Assembly: GCA_012729455.1 (NCBI GenBank)
Contig: JAAYDC010000023.1
Coordinates: 1-33,812, forward strand
Reading direction: 5' to 3'
Source: Chloroflexota bacterium
GTDB lineage: Bacteria; Chloroflexota; Anaerolineae; UBA1429
Length of the DNA stretch: 33,812 nt
In this document: positions 16,064 through 23,821 of the stretch, one piece after another
Layout: each line of letters begins with the position of its first letter
How positions within the stretch are numbered: position 1 is the first letter of the stretch
Position numbers and translations under genes: made by a program
Notes under the pieces: model-generated
What the model saw: the letters and a program-made list of their open reading frames with translations, nothing else
What the model was told of the DNA's origin: nothing
Database searches by the model: none

Positions 16064-17857
16064 TCAGCGCGTCAATGTGCGCGGCGCTACGCTGCGCACA
16101 CGCACCTCGTCACCGGCCTTGTCCAGCACCAGATATCGGCGCCAGCGCTGCTGGTCGCCAGGGAGGGGGTTATCCGGATCGTCAGCGCCAAAACGCAGAT
16201 GAGGACCGCGGCTTTCGTCGCGTGCCAGGGCGGCCGTCAGCACCAGCTCGGCCACCGTGAGCAGGCTGCGCGCGCGCCAGGCGGTGTTCATTCCGTCTTT
16301 GTCCATTCGAATGCCCTGGTTGCGCCAGGCCACCACCTGAGCGAGCGCTTCGCGCAAGCCCGCTTCGCTGCGCACCACCGCGCAGTTGCGGTCCATCAGT
16401 TTCGGCAGCTCCGTCAGCACCACCAAAGGCGACAATATGCCATCGGCATACTCGGGGGGCAGCGGCATGATGTCCGCCGAGGCAGGATGGTTACGGCAGT
16501 AGCGCGCAGCCTGCTCGCCGGCGATCTCGCCAAACACCTGGGTATCCAAAAGCGCATTACCGCCCGGACGGTTGGCGCCGTGCTGGGCACCAGCCGCCTC
16601 GCCGGCGGTGTACAAGCCCGGCAGGCTGGTCTCGGCTTGCGCATTAATGCGCACCCCGCCCTGAAAGTGCTGTGCCGCTGGCGCAATCTCGAGCTGGTCG
16701 CCGCGCTCGAGGTCAATGCCGCGCTCGCGCAGCCAGCCGATTACCGGCGCGTTGATGTGCCGGAGGCGTTCCAACGGGCTGTTCGCCGATTGCCATGCGT
16801 CCGTCTCGGCTCCGCGCATAGCCCCCAGGGTAGCCTGCCAGGCGGGACTATCAAACCCCCCGGCGATGCCTGCCGGGTCATGCGCATAGTCGAGATACAC
16901 TCGCCGGCCAGCGACCCGTTCGCGCGTGACGGCGATATCGATACGCGCAGTAGGATGCTCGCTGGAGACCGGCCAACTTGCGCCTTTGGCATACAGAAGC
17001 TGTAGGCGTTCGGCCGGCGCCAGCCCGGACAGGTAACGCGCCAGCAAATCGTCGCCAGTGTCGTTCATCAGCCTCGGCAGGGCGCGCATCATGCTGCCGG
17101 AACAGGCCAGTTTGGTAGCAACCGAACACAGCCCAAATTGGATGAACTCCATATTGACGAGTTCGGCGCCGGCATGATACGCCAGGGCATAGCCATCACC
17201 GCTGCAATCGGGCGGATACACGTTCACGCCATATACCTGCCCGGCACCGCCGGTGGCGAGTATGACCGCACCGCACGCCACATACTCGAGTGCAGTGCTC
17301 GATTCGTCGAGCAGCCAGGCGCCAGTTACGGCTCCCAGATCGCCGTTTGTGGCCAGCTGGATGACCATACAGTTTTCACGCACACGCACACGGGTCTTGG
17401 CGAGCTGACGCAGCAGGGCTAGCTCCATTTGGCGGGCAGTGTCTGGGCCGGTGTAGCAGCCGCGCGCATAGGCGGAACCATCGGTAACGAACTGGTCAAT
17501 CAGGCCATCCGCGCGGCGCACCCACGGCACTCCCAGGCGCTCGAGGTAACGAAAAGCCCCGCCTGAGCCCTGTGCCAGGATCTCGGCCAGGTCGCCATCG
17601 GATACATAGCCGCCCAGGCGGTAGATATCCTCGGCGTGCAAGCGCCAGGCATCCGACCCGCCCGGCTCGGTCTGCGGTAAGGTAGCATGAAAGGTCATGC
17701 GGTCGGAAAACGCTGTGGCAGTAACCCCACTCTCACCCAGACGGCCCTTGGTTACCAGCAGGATATCGAGCGAGGCATCCTGTTCGGCCGCCGCGCAGGC
17801 AGCGCGCAGTGCGGCTGCTCCTCCGCCGATCACCAGTACATTACAATGCTCCAACAT
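16064..17857 (-). CDS. FAD-dependent oxidoreductase (succinate dehydrogenase/fumarate reductase flavoprotein superfamily)
   Basis: A 597-residue flavoprotein. The FAD dinucleotide-binding motif VLVIGGGAAALRAACAA is at 7-23. Further superfamily motifs are the middle GAVILATGGAGQVYG and, in the C-half, HFQGGVRIN followed by GLYTAGEAAGAQHGANRPGG. A C-terminal helical domain resembles that of SdhA/FrdA, AprA and L-aspartate oxidase. The usual HYTMGG is altered to HFQGGV, so the substrate is not assigned. No iron-sulfur or membrane-anchor partner gene is adjacent. Start ATG 17857 has AGGAGG just upstream, so the ATG at 17893 is rejected. It is first in a five-gene leftward run, with a promoter overlapping that of the ZIP gene. 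Confidence 0.86.
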   Translation of the reverse strand: MLEHCNVLVIGGGAAALRAACAAAEQDASLDILLVTKGRLGESGVTATAFSDRMTFHATLPQTEPGGSDAWRLHAEDIYRLGGYVSDGDLAEILAQGSGGAFRYLERLGVPWVRRADGLIDQFVTDGSAYARGCYTGPDTARQMELALLRQLAKTRVRVRENCMVIQLATNGDLGAVTGAWLLDESSTALEYVACGAVILATGGAGQVYGVNVYPPDCSGDGYALAYHAGAELVNMEFIQFGLCSVATKLACSGSMMRALPRLMNDTGDDLLARYLSGLAPAERLQLLYAKGASWPVSSEHPTARIDIAVTRERVAGRRVYLDYAHDPAGIAGGFDSPAWQATLGAMRGAETDAWQSANSPLERLRHINAPVIGWLRERGIDLERGDQLEIAPAAQHFQGGVRINAQAETSLPGLYTAGEAAGAQHGANRPGGNALLDTQVFGEIAGEQAARYCRNHPASADIMPLPPEYADGILSPLVVLTELPKLMDRNCAVVRSEAGLREALAQVVAWRNQGIRMDKDGMNTAWRARSLLTVAELVLTAALARDESRGPHLRFGADDPDNPLPGDQQRWRRYLVLDKAGDEVRVRSVAPRTLTR

Positions 17858-17879
17858 ACCCGCCTCCTGGCATCTCTTA

Positions 17880-17908
17880 TTGTCGGTGCGCAATGCCTAG
17901 CATATAAT
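17880..17908 (+). promoter_or_regulatory. Sigma70-type promoter for ZIP transporter 1
   Basis: TTGTCG (17880-17885) and TATAAT (17903-17908) are separated by 17 bases; the predicted start is about 17915. The -10 box shares two bases with the opposing promoter's -10 box. Confidence 0.62.
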
Positions 17909-17927
17909 CGCTCTAGTCGGTTCGCAA
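17899..17927 (-). promoter_or_regulatory. Sigma70-type promoter for the flavoprotein operon
   Basis: On the minus strand TTGCGA (17927-17922) and TATGCT (17904-17899) are separated by 17 bases; the predicted start is near 17892. It faces and overlaps the ZIP promoter, so the two are likely mutually exclusive. Confidence 0.55.
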
Positions 17928-17949
17928 TTCAGTCAGCAACGGGGGAAGT

Positions 17950-18768
17950 GTGGTATACGACTGGTTTGTCTCGCTCAGCCCTACCTGCCAAGCCCTCATC
18001 GGCACATTGTTTACCTATGGGATGACCGCTCTGGGTGCCGGCACGGTGTTTTTCTTTAAATCGGTTGATCGCCGTGTCCTGGATGGCATGCTGGGTTTTG
18101 CCGCGGGCGTGATGATCGCAGCCAGCTTTTGGTCGCTGTTGGCCCCCGCCATCGCCCTTTCCGAGGGCGGCCCGTTGCCCAAATGGCTGCCGGCAGTGGG
18201 CGGATTCCTGCTGGGCGGCGCCTTTCTGCGCCTAGTTGACCTCGTGCTGCCGCACATGCATCCTGGCCTGAGCGACGAAAACCAGCGCGAAGGTATCCCC
18301 ACCCAATGGCGCAAGTCCGTTCTGCTGGTGCTGGCGATCACCCTGCACAACTTTCCGGAAGGCCTGGCAGTTGGAGTAGCTTTTGGCGCCCTGGCAGCCG
18401 GCCTGCCCGAAGCCAGTCTAGCTGGAGCGATCGCCCTGGCAATGGGCATCGGCATTCAGAACCTGCCTGAGGGCGCAGCCGTGGCACTCCCCCTGCGGCG
18501 CGAGGGTATCAGCCGCAGGAAGGCCTTTTTCATGGGGCAGCTCTCCGGTATTGTCGAACCGATCGCCGGCGTGTTGGGGGCCTTTGCAGTGATAATCGCC
18601 AAGCCAATCCTGCCATGGGCATTGGCTTTTGCCGCCGGCGCAATGATCTTTGTGGTCGCCGAAGAGGTCATCCCCGAGTCGCAGTCAGAGGGCAACAGCC
18701 ACGTCGCTACATTTGGCGTGATGCTGGGCTTTGCGATTATGATGCTCTTGGATGTGGCGCTGGGCTAG
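17950..18768 (+). CDS. ZIP-family metal transporter (GufA-like), copy 1
   Basis: A 272-residue membrane protein with about eight hydrophobic helices. Metal-site motifs of ZIP transporters are visible: [11 protein letters not shown] (His133, Asn134, Glu137) in helix 4, [14 protein letters not shown] (Gln170, Asn171, Glu174) in helix 5, and VAEEVIPE (238-243) near the C-terminus. The LPHMHPG histidines (102, 104) lie in the central loop. It probably moves Zn(II) or another divalent metal into the cytoplasm. The start is GTG 17950 with GGGGGAAG immediately upstream. It is closely similar to the second ZIP gene at 27861-28661. Its stop is the CTAG shared with the convergent hydratase gene. Confidence 0.9.
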   Translation: MVYDWFVSLSPTCQALIGTLFTYGMTALGAGTVFFFKSVDRRVLDGMLGFAAGVMIAASFWSLLAPAIALSEGGPLPKWLPAVGGFLLGGAFLRLVDLVLPHMHPGLSDENQREGIPTQWRKSVLLVLAITLHNFPEGLAVGVAFGALAAGLPEASLAGAIALAMGIGIQNLPEGAAVALPLRREGISRRKAFFMGQLSGIVEPIAGVLGAFAVIIAKPILPWALAFAAGAMIFVVAEEVIPESQSEGNSHVATFGVMLGFAIMMLLDVALG

Positions 18769-19538
18769 ACAAAGCGCTTGTCGAGCGTTCCGAGCGAACT
18801 GTACACCGCCTGGTAACGGCTGCCCTTTTCAATCGGCAGGATCGGCGTGAGCGTGCCGGTCATCACCAGCTGACCAGCCTGCAGCGACTGGCCGCGCTCT
18901 GCCAACCGATCCGCCAACCAGGCGACTGCCTTTGCCGGATGCCCCAGCGCGTTCTCGCCCACTCCGCGGGCGATCTCTTTACCATCCTGCGAGAGCACCA
19001 CTTCCTCGCCCAACAGGTCGAGAGCATCCACCGGCAGCCACTTGTCACCCAGCACAATGCGTGCTGAAAAGCCGTTATCGGCAAAAAAGTCGCTATAGGG
19101 GCACTTCCAGTCGCGGATGCGGGCATCACATATCTCGTAGGCAGCGATCACGCCATCAACACTGCCCAGCACCTGGTCGATGCTGGCACCTGCCGGGATG
19201 CTCTCACCCACCCGCAGACACAGCTCGCACTCGAGCTTGGGGGCGATCAGTTCGTTGAGGTCGAAATCGCCTCCATTACCCAGCACCATGCGGTCTGTCA
19301 GGTAGCCATAGGTCGAATCGGGCAGCCCCATCTTGGTGCGCACGGCGATGTTGGTAAAGCCTATCTTATAGCCGACCAGCACTTCGCCGGCTTTATAGCG
19401 CGCCGCCATGGCTACTTCGCACAGGCGATGAGCTTCGCCCAGGCTCAGGCCGCCCTCCACCAGGTCGCTGACAGGGCCGATCGGTTGGCGGCTGCGCTCA
19501 GCTTCCAGCAGGGCTTGCAGGATATGTTCGTTTGCCAT
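18765..19538 (-). CDS. 2-oxopent-4-enoate hydratase-like enzyme (fumarylacetoacetase-fold family)
   Basis: A 257-residue protein matching the MhpD/HpcG hydratase and oxalocrotonate decarboxylase family. GYKIGFTN supplies the conserved lysine, LECELCLRV gives the ExE metal ligands, and [10 protein letters not shown] and VMTGTLTPI are typical. These enzymes act on 2-hydroxydienoates in meta-cleavage degradation of aromatics using Mg or Mn. No ring-cleavage dioxygenase or aldolase is nearby, so the physiological substrate is open. The start is ATG 19538 or 19541 directly after AAGGAG; the tandem ATGATG overlaps the stop of the upstream cyclophilin-like gene, implying coupled translation. Confidence 0.87.
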   Translation of the reverse strand: MANEHILQALLEAERSRQPIGPVSDLVEGGLSLGEAHRLCEVAMAARYKAGEVLVGYKIGFTNIAVRTKMGLPDSTYGYLTDRMVLGNGGDFDLNELIAPKLECELCLRVGESIPAGASIDQVLGSVDGVIAAYEICDARIRDWKCPYSDFFADNGFSARIVLGDKWLPVDALDLLGEEVVLSQDGKEIARGVGENALGHPAKAVAWLADRLAERGQSLQAGQLVMTGTLTPILPIEKGSRYQAVYSSLGTLDKRFV

Positions 19539-19918
19539 CATGCTCCTTGTTCTGCGCGTGCCAGGGTGATCGACGCGCCATCCTTGATCTTGGCGAGAAC
19601 CCGCGGGTCGCCCTCGATGCGGCCAAACACGTTTACGGCACTGGCCGGGCGAATTTCGTTGCCGTTGCTCATGGGCGTGCGCCCAAAAAAGGCGCAAAAG
19701 GCGTGACCTGGCGGCCAGTAAGCCAGGTCGCCCAGATCAACCACTTCCTGAGCATCCTCTGCCTCATCGAGATGCACAGGGATGCCAAAGTAGATCTCGT
19801 CGCCCCAGGTGTTGACGCGCGCACTGATCGGCAAAGCCTGCCAGATCGCCTGCGCGGTTGAGTTATCGTTTAGCTGCGCCGAGACAGTCACGTCGCCGGC
19901 GGTTATGGTGATGCGCAT
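19538..19918 (-). CDS. Cyclophilin-like fold protein (TM1367/DUF369 type)
   Basis: A 126-residue protein starting MRITITAGDVTVSAQLNDN. Its motifs WGDEIYFGIPV and LGDLAYWPPGHAFCAFFGRTP are characteristic of the small cyclophilin-like family typified by Thermotoga TM1367, which lacks the prolyl-isomerase active site of true cyclophilins. Function is unknown. Start ATG 19918 has GGAGGATC at good distance; the longer reading from 20032 would run through the divergent promoter and is rejected. It is the first gene of a two-gene leftward operon with the hydratase. Confidence 0.82.
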   Translation of the reverse strand: MRITITAGDVTVSAQLNDNSTAQAIWQALPISARVNTWGDEIYFGIPVHLDEAEDAQEVVDLGDLAYWPPGHAFCAFFGRTPMSNGNEIRPASAVNVFGRIEGDPRVLAKIKDGASITLARAEQGA

Positions 19919-19943
19919 GCACAGATCCTCCGCTGGTGGGGGC

Positions 19944-19972
19944 AGTATAGCTGGCTGGGAGGCGCTGGTCAA
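19944..19972 (-). promoter_or_regulatory. Sigma70-type promoter for the cyclophilin-like/hydratase pair
   Basis: On the minus strand TTGACC (19972-19967) and TATACT (19949-19944) are separated by 17 bases; the predicted start is near 19937, just before the GGAGG of the first gene. Confidence 0.75.
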
Positions 19973-19976
19973 GCCT

Positions 19977-20004
19977 TTGACACTGGCAGGTGCCAGCCTA
20001 TACT
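19977..20004 (+). promoter_or_regulatory. Sigma70-type promoter for argJ
   Basis: Consensus TTGACA (19977-19982) and TATACT (19999-20004) are separated by 16 bases; the predicted start is about 20011, 15 bases before the argJ ATG. Its -35 box is 4 bases from the -35 box of the divergent promoter. Confidence 0.78.
19983..19996. promoter_or_regulatory. Perfect dyad in the argJ promoter spacer, possible operator
   Basis: CTGGCA (19983-19988) and TGCCAG (19991-19996) are perfect inverted arms around GG. They exactly fill the space between the argJ -35 and -10 boxes, a position where a bound repressor would block polymerase. It does not resemble an ArgR box (AT-rich TGAAT..ATTCA). Confidence 0.45.
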
Positions 20005-20025
20005 TGGCTCGAAATGGAGGCTGGC

Positions 20026-21258
20026 ATGGCATATTGGGTTAGCAAACACATCAAAGAAGGCGGCGTCACCAGTCCACAGGGCTTTAAGGCCAGCGGTGTG
20101 GCGTGTGGGCTCAAGCCCAACGAGGCGCTCGATCTGTCGCTGGTGACCAGCGACACGCTGTGTGCGGCGGCGGGCGTCTTTACCACCAACGTCTTTCAGG
20201 CGGCGCCGGTGGCGTATGACCGCGCGCTGATCGAATCTCGCCGTGGCGTCCAGGCCGTGGTGATCAACACCGGCAGTGCCAACGCCTGCACTGGCAACCA
20301 GGGCAAGGCCGATGTCCTCACTACCGTCAAAGCCGCCGGCGAGCTGCTGGGGATCGACCCAGAAACCGTGCTGGTCATGTCGACGGGTGTGATCGGTAAA
20401 CCCCTACCGATGGACAAGCTTATCCCGGGCTTGCGCCAGGCCGCTCAACAGCTGGCTGCCACCGACGACGCTGCACTGCAGGCGGCGCGCGCCATCATGA
20501 CCACCGACACGCACCCCAAACAAGCCGCGCTCAAAGTGACGGGCCCCACCGGCGATTACACCATCGCTGGCATGGTCAAAGGCGCCGGCATGATCGAACC
20601 GCACGTGGCTACCATGTTGTGCCTCATCACCACGGATGCCCCCGTCACTCAGCCGCTCCTGCAAATTGCCCTAGCAGAGGCTGCCGGACGTACTTTTAAC
20701 TGTATCACCATCGATGGCGACATGAGCACCAACGATACCGTGCTGGTGCTGGCCAACGGTGCATCGGGTATCTCCCCAATCGACGACCCACAGCAAGAAG
20801 CCTATGATGTGTTTGCTGACGCCTTGGAAACCCTGATGCTCGAACTCGCCCAGGCGGTGGTGCGCGATGGTGAAGGCGCCACGCGCTTTATCACGATCGA
20901 GGTACAGGGCGCGCGCGACCGCGCTCAGGCGCACCAGGTGGGTAAGGCTGTCGCCAACTCCAAGCTGGTCAAGACGGCTATATATGGCCAGGATGCCAAC
21001 TGGGGACGCATCGTCTGTGCGGCGGGTTACAGCCAAGCCGGTATCGCGCCCGAAACGGTCAGCGTCTGGCTGGGCGATCAGCAGTTGGTGCGCGAGGGTG
21101 CCCCCTACGAGATCGACGAAGAGCGCTCAAGCGCGCTGCTGGCCAAGACAGATATTGACATCACGATCGACCTGGGACAGGGTGAGGAGCGCGCCACTAT
21201 CTGGACCTGCGACCTGACACATCGCTACATCGATATAAACGCGCACTATCGCAGCTAG
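20026..21258 (+). CDS. argJ: Glutamate N-acetyltransferase / amino-acid N-acetyltransferase ArgJ
   Basis: ArgJ transfers acetyl from N-acetylornithine to glutamate in the cyclic arginine pathway; bifunctional forms also use acetyl-CoA. The 410-residue product has AGVFTTNVFQAAPV (49-62), INTGSANACTGNQG (80-93), MSTGVIGKPLP (118-128) and the self-cleavage site EPHVATMLC, where Thr196 becomes the nucleophile of the beta chain. Mono- versus bifunctional character is not decidable from sequence alone. Start ATG 20026 is preferred over 20014 because GGAGG (20016-20020) sits 5 bases before it. No other arg gene is adjacent. Its stop shares CTAG with the convergent sugar transferase. Confidence 0.95.
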   Translation: MAYWVSKHIKEGGVTSPQGFKASGVACGLKPNEALDLSLVTSDTLCAAAGVFTTNVFQAAPVAYDRALIESRRGVQAVVINTGSANACTGNQGKADVLTTVKAAGELLGIDPETVLVMSTGVIGKPLPMDKLIPGLRQAAQQLAATDDAALQAARAIMTTDTHPKQAALKVTGPTGDYTIAGMVKGAGMIEPHVATMLCLITTDAPVTQPLLQIALAEAAGRTFNCITIDGDMSTNDTVLVLANGASGISPIDDPQQEAYDVFADALETLMLELAQAVVRDGEGATRFITIEVQGARDRAQAHQVGKAVANSKLVKTAIYGQDANWGRIVCAAGYSQAGIAPETVSVWLGDQQLVREGAPYEIDEERSSALLAKTDIDITIDLGQGEERATIWTCDLTHRYIDINAHYRS

Positions 21259-22676
21259 TAAGCGCCCGAACCCATCAACACGGTGGGAATGGTCTTGGCG
21301 AGGATCACCAGGTCGGTAGCCAACGACCAGTTTTCGATATAGTACACGTCCAGCAGCACCATCTCATCAAAGGTCAGGTCGCTGCGGCCGCTCACCTGCC
21401 ACAAGCCGGTGATGCCCGGGGCGATCTCCAGGCGCTGCAGATGCCAGGGCTCGTACATTGCCACTTCGCTGGGCAGGGCTGGGCGCGGGCCGACCACACT
21501 CATCTCACCCTTTAAGACGTTCCAGAATTGGGGCAGTTCGTCGATGCTCACGCGCCGGATAAAGGCTCCCACCCTTGTGCGGCGCGGGTCGTTGCGCATT
21601 TTAAAGAGCGGCCCGCTGGCCTCGTTCTGATCCTTTAATTCCTGAACGCGCTGCTCGGCATCCTCGTACATCGAGCGGAACTTGATTAGATCAAACAGCT
21701 CGCCATCCTGGCCGACGCGTTGCTGCCTGAAGAATATCGGCCCTGGCGAATCAAGGCGGATTGCCAGAGCTGTCAGCAGCATTATCGGCAGCGAGATTCC
21801 CAGCACCAGCACCGACATCGCCACATCCATGATGCGCTTGAGCACGCTCTGCCATTCACGCAAAGAGGGTTGCTTGAGCGTGATCAGCGGGATGCCGTTG
21901 AGCGTATCCATGGCCACGCGCGACAGGCTCATCTGGTAGAGATCCGGCACGACCCGCACCAAAACCTCATAGTGGTTGCACAGCTCGATCATGCGTACTG
22001 TCTTGCTGTGCGCGCTCCAAGGCAGCGTGATGATCACCTCACCCACGTCCCCTTCGGCGAGCAAGCCCTCTAACAGGTCGGTGGTGCCCAGGGCCTGAAA
22101 ACGGCCAATATCGGTTTGTGAACGGGTCGGGTCGTCATCCAGCAGGCCAACCACAGCATAACCCAGCTCGGGACGGGCACAAATGGTGCGCAATAGTGAA
22201 CGAGCCAGCTCGCCGGCGCCCACAAACAGCACGCGGGTAACGCCCTTACCGCGGCGATGCTGCCAGATCGTGATGATGCGTTCGATGGCGCGCCCGATGC
22301 TCAGGAACAGTACCATCAGCACGCCGGCGTAACCAAATATCAGGCGGGAATAATAGCCCGGGTAAGCCAAAAAGACCACGAAAATCGTCAGGGTGATGCC
22401 GATTAACGAGGCGCGTCCTGCGGTAACGATCTCGCCGGTCAGCGGGCGGTCGCGTTTGTAGCGGTAGGCGCCCTCAATCCACAAAGAGAGCACCGTCACC
22501 ACGGTGAGGCCCAGCAGACTCGGCAGATAGACGCTGAACGGCACGCGGTAAGCCAGTTCGACTTCGCGGAACCACTGCTTTTCGTAGCGCAGGTAATAGG
22601 CCAGCCCAAAGGCCATCACGATCAGCAGGGCGTCCAGGATCGGCTTGATCGTGCGCGAGGTGCGCTGCTTGTTCAT
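21255..22676 (-). CDS. Polyprenyl-phosphate sugar-1-phosphate transferase (WbaP/ExoY type)
   Basis: A 473-residue membrane enzyme that starts exopolysaccharide or O-antigen units by loading sugar-1-phosphate on undecaprenyl phosphate. The N-terminal ~125 residues hold four or five hydrophobic helices. A Rossmann-like CoA-binding-type domain follows (VLFVGAGELARSLLRTI, about 145-240). The C-terminal bacterial sugar transferase domain starts near KRIMDVAMS with a re-entrant hydrophobic helix, then FFRQQRVGQDGELFDLIKFR, SIDELPQFWNVLKGEMS, VGPRP and PGITGLWQVSGR. Its ATG overlaps the stop of the preceding glycosyltransferase by ATGA. Together with the two upstream glycosyltransferases it forms a small envelope-polysaccharide operon. 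Confidence 0.93.
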   Translation of the reverse strand: MNKQRTSRTIKPILDALLIVMAFGLAYYLRYEKQWFREVELAYRVPFSVYLPSLLGLTVVTVLSLWIEGAYRYKRDRPLTGEIVTAGRASLIGITLTIFVVFLAYPGYYSRLIFGYAGVLMVLFLSIGRAIERIITIWQHRRGKGVTRVLFVGAGELARSLLRTICARPELGYAVVGLLDDDPTRSQTDIGRFQALGTTDLLEGLLAEGDVGEVIITLPWSAHSKTVRMIELCNHYEVLVRVVPDLYQMSLSRVAMDTLNGIPLITLKQPSLREWQSVLKRIMDVAMSVLVLGISLPIMLLTALAIRLDSPGPIFFRQQRVGQDGELFDLIKFRSMYEDAEQRVQELKDQNEASGPLFKMRNDPRRTRVGAFIRRVSIDELPQFWNVLKGEMSVVGPRPALPSEVAMYEPWHLQRLEIAPGITGLWQVSGRSDLTFDEMVLLDVYYIENWSLATDLVILAKTIPTVLMGSGAY

Positions 22677-23821
22677 CTGGCATCCAACGCAGCGCGATAC
22701 ACGGCTGCTGTCTGACGGGCACTCTGTTCCCAGCTAAAGTGGGCGGCCCGCTCCAACCCGCGCTGCGCCATGCTGCGGTGCAGCTGGGGATCTCTCAGCA
22801 CATGGTCAAGCGCCACGGCCAGCTCATCTGGCGAATGGGCGTCTACCATCATCCCAGCATCCTCCACAACTTCTGGTAGTGCTGACGTATTCGACGTTAT
22901 TACCGGCACCCCACATGCCATCGCCTCCAGCGGTGGGATACCAAATCCTTCATAAAGAGACGGAAAAATAAACACCTTGGCGCCATTATACCACAAGGCG
23001 AGCTCTTCCTGCGGGATATATCCCACCAGCCGCACATGGTCACCCAGCGCTAAATCGCTGATGAGCTCCTCAATGGCACTATAATACCAGCCTTTGCCTC
23101 CGCCAACCAGCAGCGGCGGCAGCGCGCGCCCAGCCTGCAGGAGCACATAATAAGCGCGCAGCAGCAGCGGGATGTTCTTACGCGGCTCGAGGGTGCCCAC
23201 ATACAGGAGGTATTCCTCGGGCAGACCGCGTTTGACGCGAAAGGCATCGACCTCGGCACGTGGCAGCGGCTTCATCGCCGGCTCAACCCCCACTGGCACC
23301 ACATGTACCTTGTCGGGCGAGATGCCCAATATGCGCAGCACGTCGCGCCGAGTAGATTCCGAGATGCAGATCACCGCGGCAGACCGGCGCGCCGAAAGGG
23401 CCACGATGCGCCGCAGATAGGCGCGTTTGGCAGGGCGCAGCATCTCGGGATACACAAAGGGCACCATATCGTGCAGGGTGACGACAAATGGGCAACGCGA
23501 ACCGAGCGGTGCAGCATACACTGGCGCATGCACCAAGTCGAGGTGTGCTTTGCGGATAGCCGCGGGCTGGGCAAATTGCTCCCACAGGATGCGCCTGATG
23601 GGATGGCCAACGGCACCCGGTTGCGGCAGATATTGCCAGCCCGGATACTGGCTGATGCCCGGCTCGGTAAAAGCAGTATAGTCGGCATCCGGGTCGACTT
23701 GCGGCAGGCTATTGAGTAAGCCGCCGATATAATGGCTGACGCCCGCCGCGCGGTAGGAGCGCGCCTCGCTGTAGAGCAGGGCATTCAGCCCGATGCGCAA
23801 CCGTTCCGCGTTAGCAGTCAA
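22673..23821 (-). CDS. Glycosyltransferase family 4
   Basis: A 382-residue GT-B enzyme. The N-domain (about 1-195) contains HAPVYAAPLGSRCPFVVTLHD; the C-domain starts at YLLYVGTLEPRKN, carries the nucleotide-sugar site FIFPSLYEGFGIPPLEAMAC (the E-x7-E motif), and ends GVPVITSNTSALPEVV. Retaining family 4 enzymes often transfer mannose or related sugars to lipid-linked glycans; the donor is not predictable. The start is TTG 23821 with GGAG about 8 bases upstream; it overlaps the end of the preceding glycosyltransferase by 11 bases. Cytoplasmic or peripheral at the inner membrane. Confidence 0.9.
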   Translation of the reverse strand: MTANAERLRIGLNALLYSEARSYRAAGVSHYIGGLLNSLPQVDPDADYTAFTEPGISQYPGWQYLPQPGAVGHPIRRILWEQFAQPAAIRKAHLDLVHAPVYAAPLGSRCPFVVTLHDMVPFVYPEMLRPAKRAYLRRIVALSARRSAAVICISESTRRDVLRILGISPDKVHVVPVGVEPAMKPLPRAEVDAFRVKRGLPEEYLLYVGTLEPRKNIPLLLRAYYVLLQAGRALPPLLVGGGKGWYYSAIEELISDLALGDHVRLVGYIPQEELALWYNGAKVFIFPSLYEGFGIPPLEAMACGVPVITSNTSALPEVVEDAGMMVDAHSPDELAVALDHVLRDPQLHRSMAQRGLERAAHFSWEQSARQTAAVYRAALDAR

